Assembly (NCBI GenBank): GCA_022708765.1
Contig: JAKIYB010000013.1
Coordinates: forward strand, 1 to 20,329
DNA length: 20,329 nucleotides
Direction: 5' to 3'
Origin: Armatimonadota bacterium
Lineage (GTDB): Bacteria > Armatimonadota > Hebobacteria > CAIYQO01
Part shown: piece after piece, positions 13,933 through 20,329 of the stretch
Layout: each line of letters opens with the position of its first letter
Numbering within the stretch: position 1 is the first letter of the stretch
The notes under the pieces: generated by a model
The model's input: the letters and a program-made list of their open reading frames with translations, nothing else
Database searches by the model: none
Told to the model about the DNA's origin: nothing
Program-made: the position numbers and the translations under genes

Positions 13933-16298
13933 CGCATCAACGCCACCGGCGCTTCCGCCTCCCCAACGGTGAATGCCTGCGCCTGCACCGCGCGCGGAAA
14001 ACCGCCCTCTACCACCAGAATCCATGCCCCCATTTCCGCATTCAGGCCAATGGAAAAGGCTATCTCCGCCCTGCCGTCCGCCAGCCCTACGAAGCCGCTG
14101 GCGCCGCTCATCCGTCCGCAGGGCGCGGTGAGGGTGACGCGAGCGCTGAAGGCGCCGGGGAGACAAGCGCCAGTGCCATCGCGCATCTCCAGCGTGATGC
14201 GCAGTATGTCACCCTGGCGGATGTCTTCGGGCACCTCAACGGCCAGTTCCGCGCACGGACAGGGCAGCGCCGCCCAGACGCGTCCCCAGGAGGGCTCCAG
14301 CGCCAGCGGCACGGGCTGGTCGGTGGTGCCTACCTGCTCGCCCGTCTCCACGTCAAACAGCCAGCGATTCTCGCCGGCGAAGTGCACCGTCGTCACCACC
14401 GACTCGTCCCGCACCAGCGCCACCGCGGCGGCGTTGCGCGCCGGGCTGTCGTAGTGGAAAGGCATGCCCCAGTACTGGTCGGTGAAGTTGTTGACGAAGA
14501 CGTGGTAGCGCACCGCGCCCGCCTCCAGCGTGCGTGCGGTAACGTGTGGGCTGCCACTCGTCACTTCCGGCGCGTGCCGGTCGGCGAGGAGGGCGATCAT
14601 CGTCTCCGGAGAGACCTCCAGCGCCCCGGGCACGCGCACCGCCGGGCTTTCCCAGTCGCAGTAGAGCAGATCGTTCTCTACGAAGACGGTGCCCCCACGC
14701 TCGACATAGGCGGCCAGCGCTGCCTGCACCGACGCCGGCAGCACGCGGACATCCACCAGGCAGATCACCTCGTACCGGTCCAGCCAGCCGTTCACCGCCT
14801 CCTCTTCGCAGAGCACCTCCAGCGGCACCCCGCGTTGCAGGGCCAGCCGCTGCAGCGCCAGCACGCGCTCGGAATGCAGGTGGGCGCGGTTGGCGGGCTC
14901 GATATCGAACGCTTCGGTGGTGAAGGAATAGAGCACGGCAAAGGGCGCCGGCGGCACGCGCCACGCCTTCGCCGTCGGCAGTATCCAGGCACCATGCGCG
15001 CCGCAGCGAGCCAGCGCCGCCAGCTCCTCCGCCACCGCGGCGTCCTCGCCGCGCCGCCGCGCCAGCTCCAAATCCCACCAGGAGAAGAAGCCGATGAAGC
15101 GATACCCCGCCGCCAGCATGTTCCAGTAGTTCTGGTATACCTGCCAGGCGGGGTAGAGCGTCTTGTTGGAGTTGAAGGCGCCGAGCATCCAGATGTCCTT
15201 GTCTCGCTGCCCCATCGCGCCCATGGCGTAATGACAGATCAGGTCCGCGCGCGGCGAGCGCAGGTAGGGGTAGGCGTAGCTGGACACTACCGCCGTGGGC
15301 TGAGTGAGCGGCCCGTAGATGCCGCTGGCGATGTTGGAGAAGGGTTGATGCGGCCAGCCGTGGCACAGGCCCATGCGGATGGAGGCATCCACCGCCGTCT
15401 TCGCCTCCTCTAGCCGGCCGATGAAGCCGCCGAATGCCTCCCCGCAGCGGTAGCGCATCCACCGCAGCCAGGGATGGTCATCCGGCACGATGCCGATGAC
15501 GGGCGCGGTGGTGGCCGGCGCTTCCTGCCCGGTTTGCGCGGCGAAGTCAGCGCGGCAGTGCTCGCAATAGCAGGAGATGCCCACCTCCCCGCGCAGCGAG
15601 CGCAGGCGCATGAACAAGTCGTCGCCGTAGTAGACCATGCCGCTGAAGTCCGGATGGGCGCGGTATTCTTCCAGGTTGCGGGCCAGCGCCGCCGCGGCAG
15701 CCTCACGCACGGCCGACTGGTTCATGCAGAACTGCGGCCGCGTTGTCGGCTCCTCCAGCCGGTTCATCCGCGCCAGCAGGCTATCGTCAGGCTCGATGTG
15801 CGCTTGGTGCAGGTTGTCCGAGGGCATGAAGCGGATGCCCCGGCGTGCCGCGCGGTCGAACACCGGCGCGTAACGCCCCATGCCGCCCATGTGCTGGCAG
15901 ACGACGTTCACCCCCGCCGCCTGCATGGTCGCCAGCGCCGTCTCCCACTGCGCCGGGTCGTCCTCGTCAAAAATCGCCTCGTATACCGCGAAGGGAAACG
16001 GCTCATCCAGCAATTCCGGTAATCGGCAAAACGCCAGCGGCACGGTTGCCGTCTCCGCGTCACTCGTCACTGATATCTCACCGCGATACTCGCCCTCGGC
16101 CAGCAGCCCGCCGTCAATCGTCATCTCTGTGCTGCCTTCGCGCACCGGCAGCATGGTCTCGGTGGTGATGGGCGCCTCTCCCTCCCGGCCCAGCGTCAGG
16201 TTGCACCGCACCTCCATCCCCATCGCCAGGATGCGCAGGCGATACGGGTGCGCGCTGGTCACCAGATCGGAAGACGGCTGGGCTACGGTAATCGGCAT
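13929..16298 (-). CDS. GH42-like TIM-barrel glycoside hydrolase-like protein with GATase-like domain
   Basis: This gene encodes 789 aa. ATG 16298 has GAAGGAG 8 nt upstream. ATG 16340, 14 codons earlier, also has GGGAGG and is a real alternative. There is no signal peptide. Residues 1 to about 105 are a beta-sandwich. A TIM barrel follows from about residue 110 (FAVYEAIFDEDD, AGVNVVCQHMGGMGRYAPVF, GMVYYGDDLF). A cysteine motif CYCEHCRADF follows strand 4. A GATase-like domain (YEVICLVDVRVLP, YVERGGTVFVEND) matches the beta-galactosidase trimerisation domain, and the C-terminus is Ig-like. The family includes beta-galactosidases and many uncharacterised proteins. I cannot confirm the acid/base and nucleophile glutamates, so activity is uncertain. 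It is divergent from the GHL10-like gene at 16602. Confidence 0.78.
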   Translation of the reverse strand: MPITVAQPSSDLVTSAHPYRLRILAMGMEVRCNLTLGREGEAPITTETMLPVREGSTEMTIDGGLLAEGEYRGEISVTSDAETATVPLAFCRLPELLDEPFPFAVYEAIFDEDDPAQWETALATMQAAGVNVVCQHMGGMGRYAPVFDRAARRGIRFMPSDNLHQAHIEPDDSLLARMNRLEEPTTRPQFCMNQSAVREAAAAALARNLEEYRAHPDFSGMVYYGDDLFMRLRSLRGEVGISCYCEHCRADFAAQTGQEAPATTAPVIGIVPDDHPWLRWMRYRCGEAFGGFIGRLEEAKTAVDASIRMGLCHGWPHQPFSNIASGIYGPLTQPTAVVSSYAYPYLRSPRADLICHYAMGAMGQRDKDIWMLGAFNSNKTLYPAWQVYQNYWNMLAAGYRFIGFFSWWDLELARRRGEDAAVAEELAALARCGAHGAWILPTAKAWRVPPAPFAVLYSFTTEAFDIEPANRAHLHSERVLALQRLALQRGVPLEVLCEEEAVNGWLDRYEVICLVDVRVLPASVQAALAAYVERGGTVFVENDLLYCDWESPAVRVPGALEVSPETMIALLADRHAPEVTSGSPHVTARTLEAGAVRYHVFVNNFTDQYWGMPFHYDSPARNAAAVALVRDESVVTTVHFAGENRWLFDVETGEQVGTTDQPVPLALEPSWGRVWAALPCPCAELAVEVPEDIRQGDILRITLEMRDGTGACLPGAFSARVTLTAPCGRMSGASGFVGLADGRAEIAFSIGLNAEMGAWILVVEGGFPRAVQAQAFTVGEAEAPVALMR

Positions 16299-16601
16299 GA
16301 TGAAGACTCCTTCGCGATGCGTCACCGCTTTTTTCGTCATACGGCGCGCCCTCCCTGCAGGGAAAGGGTCGAAAAACGCGGAAAAGGCGGAAAGCGACGT
16401 TGTGCTGGAGGGCGAGACTCCGTCGAGCCGCACGCGTAGAGGCTATGATCGCACCTTTGCATGCCATTGCGCGTGGAACCCGGTCAACAGTATGTGGATA
16501 TTCGGGACCGGCCCCTGCGCGCGCGGCTCGACGGAGTCTCGCCCTCCAGGAGGATCACAGCGATACACCAGACTGCAATATGTCCTGAAAGGAACCATCT
16601 C
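16299..16601. other. Divergent intergenic region between the two glycosidase-like genes
   Basis: This 303-nt region is occupied mainly by the palindromic element at 16405-16549. Its left end could belong to the minus-strand gene if the 16340 start is used. AAAGGA precedes ATG 16602. I see no convincing -10/-35 pair on either strand. Confidence 0.5.
16405..16549. repeat. Palindromic element, 27-bp perfect inverted repeat (family A copy 2)
   Basis: The left arm at 16405-16431 (CTGGAGGGCGAGACTCCG...) has its exact reverse complement at 16523-16549. The arms equal the inner 27 bp of the element at 1213-1362, while the 91-nt centre is unrelated. The whole length (145 bp against 150 bp) is nearly the same, which is MITE-like. 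Confidence 0.85.
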
Positions 16602-17588
16602 ATGCCTTCCTACAAAATTGCCACCTGGCTGCACAGCCTGCCGCAAACGCCCGATGCCGTGCGGGTGAAGATTCAGCGTCTGGCCGACGCCGGCGTGGAT
16701 CTGCTCATTCCCTGCGTGAAGCAGGTGGACGGGCTGGTGGATTACCCGTCCGAGGTGGCGAACGTGCGCCCGGAATACCAGGGGTGGGACGCGCTGATGG
16801 TCGCCGCCGAGGAGGCAAACCGGCGGGGACTTGCTATCCATGCCTGGTGCTGCGACTTCGTGGAGGGCAAGGGCAGCCGCCTGCTGGCCGAACATCCGGA
16901 GTGCCAGGCAGTGCGGGATGGCCGCGCCACCGAAGACTGGGCATGGGCCTGTCCGCGTCGGACGCAAACACAGGAGTACCTGCTGTCCATCTATCAGGAA
17001 ATCATTGACCGCTACCCGGTGCAGGGGGTGCACCTGGACTACATCCGCTACGCCGATGGCTTCTGCTACTGCGATCTCTGCCGGGAGAGCTATCAGCGGG
17101 AGACGGGCCGCGACCTGCTGGCGCGCGGCTTCGATAAGTGGCAGCAGCCCGACGCCCACGACATGGATACCTGGATCGCCTGGCGTTGCGCTCCGGTGAC
17201 CGCCTTCGTGCGCAAAGCGCGCGCCATCGCGACCGCCGGCGAAAAGGAGCTCTCCGCCGCCGTCTTCCACTACCTCCCCGGCCAACTGCAGGACGTGGGG
17301 CAGGACTGGGAGGGTTGGCTCGCGGAAGGCCTGCTCGACGACATCATGCCGATGAACTACTCGCAAAGCACCCGCATCGCCGCCGAATGGACCCGCAACC
17401 ACCTCACCGCCGCGAAGGGGCAGTGCCGCTTCTGGGAAGGTTTGGTCCGCCACCGCAGTTGGAGCACGGAGCGCTTCCTGCACCACGTCCGCACCGTCGC
17501 CGCCCAGGGCGTGGACGGCATCTGCATCTTCGATGAGCCGAATGTGATGGATGAAGACCTGGCGGGCCTCTGCGGCGCCAAAGCCTGA
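16602..17588 (+). CDS. GHL10-like TIM-barrel protein (glycosyl hydrolase-like 10)
   Basis: This gene encodes 328 aa, with ATG 16602 preceded by AAAGGAACC. The TIM-barrel motifs fit the GHL10 (DUF187-type) family: AGVDLLIPCVKQ near strand 1, AIHAWCCDF near strand 3, the YPVQGVHLDYIRYADGFCYC loop after strand 4 with the conserved D-Y-I-R-Y, and DIMPMNYSQ near strand 7. Homologues act on carbohydrates such as peptidoglycan-type glycans or are uncharacterised. There is no signal peptide. The cysteine loop FCYCDLCRESY mirrors CYCEHCRADF in the divergent neighbour, which suggests related barrels. The stop codon at 17588 is just before a nested palindrome cluster. The catalytic residue is not assigned. 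Confidence 0.85.
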   Translation: MPSYKIATWLHSLPQTPDAVRVKIQRLADAGVDLLIPCVKQVDGLVDYPSEVANVRPEYQGWDALMVAAEEANRRGLAIHAWCCDFVEGKGSRLLAEHPECQAVRDGRATEDWAWACPRRTQTQEYLLSIYQEIIDRYPVQGVHLDYIRYADGFCYCDLCRESYQRETGRDLLARGFDKWQQPDAHDMDTWIAWRCAPVTAFVRKARAIATAGEKELSAAVFHYLPGQLQDVGQDWEGWLAEGLLDDIMPMNYSQSTRIAAEWTRNHLTAAKGQCRFWEGLVRHRSWSTERFLHHVRTVAAQGVDGICIFDEPNVMDEDLAGLCGAKA

Positions 17589-17604
17589 CGGCCTACCGTC
17601 AACA

Positions 17605-17803
17605 GGCCCGAAGGGCCGAAAGCCGTTAGCCACGGGTGAAGCGCCAGCGGAACCCGTGGGTCTGGTTCATTCAGAAAACGAGAGCCCCGGCGGGGCGACA
17701 GAACGTTGCTGTCGCCCCGTTGGGGCTTCTACATTCCCTACACCCACCCCACGGGTTCCGCTGGCGCTCCACCCGTGGCTAACGGCTCCTGCCCCATTGG
17801 GGC
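17605..17803. repeat. Nested palindrome cluster between convergent genes (family E)
   Basis: Four structures are packed together: GGCCC-GAA-GGGCC (17605-17617); outer 40-nt arms 17621-17660 and 17748-17787 with one mismatch (core CCACGGGTGAAGCGCCAGCG); an inner stem 17683-17701/17709-17727 (AGCCCCGGCGGGGCGACAG with two G-U pairs when transcribed left to right); and GCCCCATTGGGGC (17791-17803). It lies between the convergent GHL10-like and MDR dehydrogenase genes and may end transcripts from both sides. Confidence 0.8.
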
Positions 17804-17819
17804 ATTGAATGCATCCCCA

Positions 17820-18878
17820 TCACTCAAATACGATACATACCTTCCCCGTTTGCCCGCCGGCGGCGAGTTGGTAGGCGTCCGCCGCCTTCTCCAGCGGCAG
17901 GCGCACGTCGCTGGTGGCGTCCGGGTGCAGGCCCCAGCGATCCAGGCGCTCGACGAGTTCTTCCAGGTGTTTCAGCGAGGTGACCCAGGAGCCGAAGAGG
18001 GTGATCTGCTTGTGGATGAGGTATTTTGAGACTTCAAAATCCACCGTGCCGCCCTCGCCCACGTAGGCGCAGCGGCCCCAGTCGCGCGTGCCCTGCAGCG
18101 CCAGCAGGCGGGCGGGAGCCGCGCCGGAGCAGTCAATGCTCGCTTCGCAGCCGCGGCCGTTGGTGAGGCGCATGATGGCGTCCAGCGCGCCATCGTCCGC
18201 TTTCACGCAGTGGTCCACCAGCCCCAGCTTGCTCGCCAGCGCCATGCGGCCCTCGGAGAGGTCGGTGCCGATGATTTTCACCGCACCCAGCGCACGCCCC
18301 AGCATCGCCGCGGCGAGGCCGACCGGCCCCAGCCCGGTGATGAGCAAATTATCCTGGCCGCTCACCTGCATGCGGCGCAGCGCCTCGTAGGCGGTGCCGA
18401 AGCCGCAGGCGCACAGCGCGCCGTCCACGTAGGTGAGGGAGTCGGGCAGCTTCACGCAGGTGTTTTCCTCGGCCAGCAGGAAGGCGGCGTGGCCGCCGTC
18501 GCGCTGCCAGCCGTAGGCGGCGCGGTGCTCGCTGCGGCAGGAGATCATGTAGCCGTGCTTGCACTCGTCGCACACCCCGCAGCCGCTGATGTGATAAATC
18601 ACCACGCGATCGCCGGCCTTGAACTGCTTGCAGCCTGGGCCCACCTTTATGATTTGCCCGCACGGCTCGTGCCCGGCGATGACCCCCTGGTAGCCCTCCG
18701 GCCCCTTGCCCAGGTGCTCGCGATAGATGGCGCGGATGTCGCTGCCGCAGATGGAGGAGGCCTTCATCGCCACCAGCACCTGCCCATGGCCGGGTTCCGG
18801 CACCGGATACTCGCGGAACTCAACGGTACTGTTTCCGGGCAGAATCACCCCGGTCATCGTCGCGGTGGAAGCGGTCAT
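17820..18878 (-). CDS. Zinc-dependent medium-chain alcohol/polyol dehydrogenase (MDR)
   Basis: This gene encodes 352 aa from ATG 18878, which has AAGGAG 6 nt upstream; the longer frame from GTG 18893 would place that RBS inside the coding region. Catalytic zinc ligands are C44 (SICGSD) and H70-E71 (GHEPCG). Structural zinc cysteines are C100, C103, C106 and C114 (GCGVCDECKHG...C). The Rossmann motif GLGPVGLAAAM follows. The layout fits the threonine/sorbitol/glutathione-type MDR family that oxidises alcohols or polyols with NAD(P) in the cytoplasm. The substrate is not determinable. On its coding strand a TATACT (18924-18919) without a good -35 box is a weak promoter candidate. The convergent gene lies 231 nt away. 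Confidence 0.92.
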   Translation of the reverse strand: MTASTATMTGVILPGNSTVEFREYPVPEPGHGQVLVAMKASSICGSDIRAIYREHLGKGPEGYQGVIAGHEPCGQIIKVGPGCKQFKAGDRVVIYHISGCGVCDECKHGYMISCRSEHRAAYGWQRDGGHAAFLLAEENTCVKLPDSLTYVDGALCACGFGTAYEALRRMQVSGQDNLLITGLGPVGLAAAMLGRALGAVKIIGTDLSEGRMALASKLGLVDHCVKADDGALDAIMRLTNGRGCEASIDCSGAAPARLLALQGTRDWGRCAYVGEGGTVDFEVSKYLIHKQITLFGSWVTSLKHLEELVERLDRWGLHPDATSDVRLPLEKAADAYQLAAGGQTGKVCIVFE

Positions 18879-18963
18879 CACTGTCTCCTTCACGTGAAGC
18901 GTAAATAGCGGTCACCAGAGTATAACACCGGCGCCGGGAGAACGGAAGAGCACGGCCATTCTT

Positions 18964-18997
18964 CTGTAGCGCGCGCCAGCCGTGGCGCGCGCTACAG
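18964..18997. repeat. Perfect 15-bp palindrome with 4-nt loop
   Basis: CTGTAGCGCGCGCCA-GCCG-TGGCGCGCGCTACAG is a perfect hairpin on both strands, upstream of the MDR dehydrogenase. It is a REP-type palindrome. It has no T-tract suited to termination. Confidence 0.8.
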
Positions 18998-19013
18998 GTG
19001 ATGTGCATGCTCA

Positions 19014-19091
19014 GTAATTCGGTGACTGCCTCCCTTTTCGGCAGTGGAGCGCAGCGGAACGGACGAAAAAGGCTGGCTGTCACCGAATTAC
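19014..19091. repeat. Inverted repeat (family C copy 2)
   Basis: GTAATTCGGTGACTGCC (19014-19030) is inverted at 19075-19091 (GGCTGTCACCGAATTAC) with one mismatch. The interior also pairs partly (CCTTTTCG with CGAAAAAGG), so the whole 78 nt could fold. A diverged copy is at 10477-10601. Confidence 0.75.
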
Positions 19092-19113
19092 CCCCACGTA
19101 TACGCTCCGATCG

Positions 19114-19311
19114 TTGGTGCCCGTCTATGCCGCGGCCATCATTCTGCTGGCACTTCTCGGTGGACCGTACCTTGCCCATCGCGAGACAAGCCTACTGCGA
19201 CAGGATCGCGTCGTCTTTCCCCGCAAGGATACACTCGGACTGAGTCCTTACGAATACGAACAAGTTCAGACTCTCAAAGCAGAATTGTTGCGTGCTGTTA
19301 GTGATCAGTGA
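19114..19311 (+). pseudogene. Short ORF with one membrane helix, likely a gene remnant
   Basis: A 65-codon frame (TTG 19114 or GTG 19117 to TGA 19311) encodes one hydrophobic helix (VYAAAIILLALLGGPYLA) then a soluble tail with RVVFPRKDTLGLSPYEYEQV, which looks like genuine protein. The frame continues upstream with no stop into the palindrome, and there is no RBS. This points to the 3' end of a gene cut by the repeat, or a very small membrane protein. Not recognised. Confidence 0.35.
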
Positions 19312-19328
19312 TTCGCATTTTATCTGTA

Positions 19329-19555
19329 TTAATCCCATACCGATCTTCGACCGCTCCAGGCCGCCGCCACCTGGACGCCGAATGAGTCCGTCACCGACCC
19401 GTAGCGCGTGCCGGCCCTGGCGCGCTGGCCGTAGATTTCCACCCCGTATGCGGCACCAATGGGAAGCGTATTGATACCCGTTACACCTGCGCTCCCCTGG
19501 TCGCGCATGCGCGGAAAGGTATACCCGGCCACGCCCGCGATGGCGCACAGCCCGC
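19329..19555 (-). pseudogene. Coding remnant, C-terminal fragment, family unknown
   Basis: The minus-strand frame ending at TAA 19329 reads PRMRDQGSAGVTGINTLP, then GAAYGVEIYGQRARAGTRYGS and VAAAWSGRRSVWD. Alternating small and aromatic residues suggest beta-strands, as in outer-membrane or secreted proteins, but I recognise no family. Its upstream part runs into the C-rich hairpin at 19556, so the 5' part is missing. Confidence 0.3.
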
Positions 19556-19584
19556 ATGCCCCTCCCCGCGTTGGGGAGGGGCAT
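19556..19584. repeat. C-rich/G-rich hairpin (family D copy 2)
   Basis: ATGCCCCTCCCC-GCGTT-GGGGAGGGGCAT is a perfect 12-bp stem, followed by GGGAGAGGTGA as in the copy at 8928-8952. Confidence 0.7.
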
Positions 19585-19603
19585 GGGAGAGGTGACACAT
19601 GAA

Positions 19604-19632
19604 GTGCGAGACTCCCATCGAGCCGCGCGCGT
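19604..19632. repeat. Single decayed arm of palindromic family A
   Basis: GTGCGAGACTCC followed by CATCGAGCCGCGCG matches the arm GGGCGAGACTCCGTCGAGCCGC of the elements at 1213-1362 and 16405-16549 with a few changes. No inverted partner occurs before the window ends. It lies about 70-130 nt upstream of the IS110 recombinase gene. Confidence 0.55.
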
Positions 19633-19700
19633 AATCACCGCCAACGCCCCATTCACAAGGCGTCGCTCGGTATCCCGGCCTTTTAGAATTATCATGAAAG

Positions 19701-19761
19701 TGGCTGACCTGAATCGTCGAATAGAACGGTATCCTACACCTTTCCCGAAGGAGGTCAGCCA
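19701..19761 (+). promoter_or_regulatory. Stem that would sequester the IS110 recombinase RBS
   Basis: TGGCTGACCT (19701-19710) is a perfect reverse complement of AGGTCAGCCA (19752-19761), enclosing 41 nt that also contain CCTT-TCCCG-AAGG. The downstream arm covers part of AAGGAGGTC, the RBS of the recombinase starting at 19765. It would hide the RBS when transcribed from outside, and it may belong to the structured non-coding end of the element. Confidence 0.6.
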
Positions 19762-19764
19762 GTT

Positions 19765-20329
19765 ATGTTATACCTTGGACTCGATGTGCATAGCAAGTGG
19801 TTCACCTATGCCGGCTTTGACAAAGAGACGGGCGAGATCTTCAGTAAGAAGAAAACCGCCAACACACCGGATGCGATGCGCGCCGCGTTCGCGTCGTTAC
19901 CCGCGCCGCGGATCGGCGCGCTGGAAACGGGGACGAATGCCGTGGCGATGCATCGGCTGCTGGCGCCGTATTTTACGGACCTCCTCATTGTCGCGCCCAA
20001 CAAAGTCTGGGATCGCCGCCGGGACACCCAGGCGAAAACGGATCATCGCGATGCCTTGGGCTTGGCCGAGCAGTTGGCGGCGGGCACGTTGACCCCGCTC
20101 TTTGTGCCGACCGAGGATCTGCAAGTCTGGCGGACGGTGGGCCGGGCCCGCATTCAGGTGACGCAGGATAGTACGCGCGCGACTAATCGGTTGTATGCGT
20201 TGGCCCGGCAGTGGGGGTACCTCGATGAGAAGCGCTTCCTGACGAAGGGCGGCCGGGCCTGGTTGGAGACCCTGACCTTGCCCGATCAGGCCCAGGACGT
20301 GTTGACCGCCGCGCTCACCGCGCTGGAGG
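19765..20329 (+). CDS. IS110-family recombinase (transposase), N-terminal part, cut by window edge
   Basis: 188 codons are open to the window end. ATG 19765 follows AAGGAGGTC. The DEDD RuvC-like catalytic set is visible: D7 (YLGLDVHSK), E54 (GALETGTNA), D93 and D96 (KTDHRDALGLAEQL). This is the start of an IS110-family serine/DEDD recombinase; the C-terminal Tnp domain with its catalytic serine lies beyond the window. Known family members (IS621) use a bridge RNA from a non-coding end to pair donor and target. Whether this one belongs to the IS110 or IS1111 group cannot be told. The left boundary of the element is not visible, but lies between about 19605 and 19700. Confidence 0.92.
   Translation, partial: MLYLGLDVHSKWFTYAGFDKETGEIFSKKKTANTPDAMRAAFASLPAPRIGALETGTNAVAMHRLLAPYFTDLLIVAPNKVWDRRRDTQAKTDHRDALGLAEQLAAGTLTPLFVPTEDLQVWRTVGRARIQVTQDSTRATNRLYALARQWGYLDEKRFLTKGGRAWLETLTLPDQAQDVLTAALTALE

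Noticed and set aside
14382..15413. A 343-codon plus-strand frame opposite the GH42-like gene.
   Set aside because: Composition is that of a shadow frame (H, R, G rich), and the opposite strand has clear barrel and GATase-like motifs.
17605..17803. The repeat cluster as a CRISPR array.
   Set aside because: The repeats are inverted and nested, not regularly spaced direct repeats, and no cas gene is near.

Overview
This is a GC-rich bacterial chromosomal window from an organism I cannot name. Signal peptides, abundant intergenic palindromes, a Gfo/Idh/MocA dehydrogenase, TIM-barrel glycosidase-like proteins and a ligase-associated MBL exonuclease suggest an uncultured carbohydrate-degrading lineage such as Armatimonadota or the Planctomycetota/Verrucomicrobiota group. 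That assignment is inference, and no marker gene settles it. I saw no tRNA, rRNA or CRISPR array.

Layout. Positions 1-2177 (minus strand) are part of a phage structural cluster: a DnaT-like connector-type protein, a head-closure-like protein, a tail-terminator-like protein and a tail-tube protein with an N-terminal IPT/TIG domain that runs off the window. Nothing recognisable as capsid, portal or terminase lies upstream. Instead there is a consensus sigma70-type promoter followed by a short structured leader ending in an intrinsic terminator (2262-2378). Back to back with it, a second consensus promoter drives a secreted 752-aa protein (2505-4763). A secreted 1259-aa protein with two beta-propellers follows (5055-8834), and both genes are followed by the same GC hairpin. 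A Gfo/Idh/MocA oxidoreductase is at 9025-10107.

Positions 10108-10621 hold palindromes and possible gene remnants. On the minus strand, 10622-12819 hold a two-TM membrane protein overlapped by a trpB gene that is frameshifted by loss of one copy of a 5-bp tandem repeat. A ligase-associated MBL exonuclease (12949-13932, plus) is driven from a promoter that faces and overlaps the trpB promoter. A convergent GH42-like protein (minus) and a divergent GHL10-like protein (plus) make a glycosidase pair around a palindromic element, followed by a nested palindrome cluster and a zinc MDR dehydrogenase (minus). The right end (18900-19700) is repeat-rich, with gene remnants, and finishes with a truncated IS110-family recombinase.

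How it fits together. The glycosidase-like proteins, Gfo/Idh/MocA enzyme and MDR dehydrogenase could serve sugar or polyol breakdown, but they are not one operon. The most distinctive features are non-coding: at least six families of intergenic inverted repeats, some invading the phage genes and one next to the IS110 element; the attenuator-like leader before the phage genes; the RBS-sequestering stem before the IS110 recombinase; and the face-to-face promoters at trpB/exonuclease.
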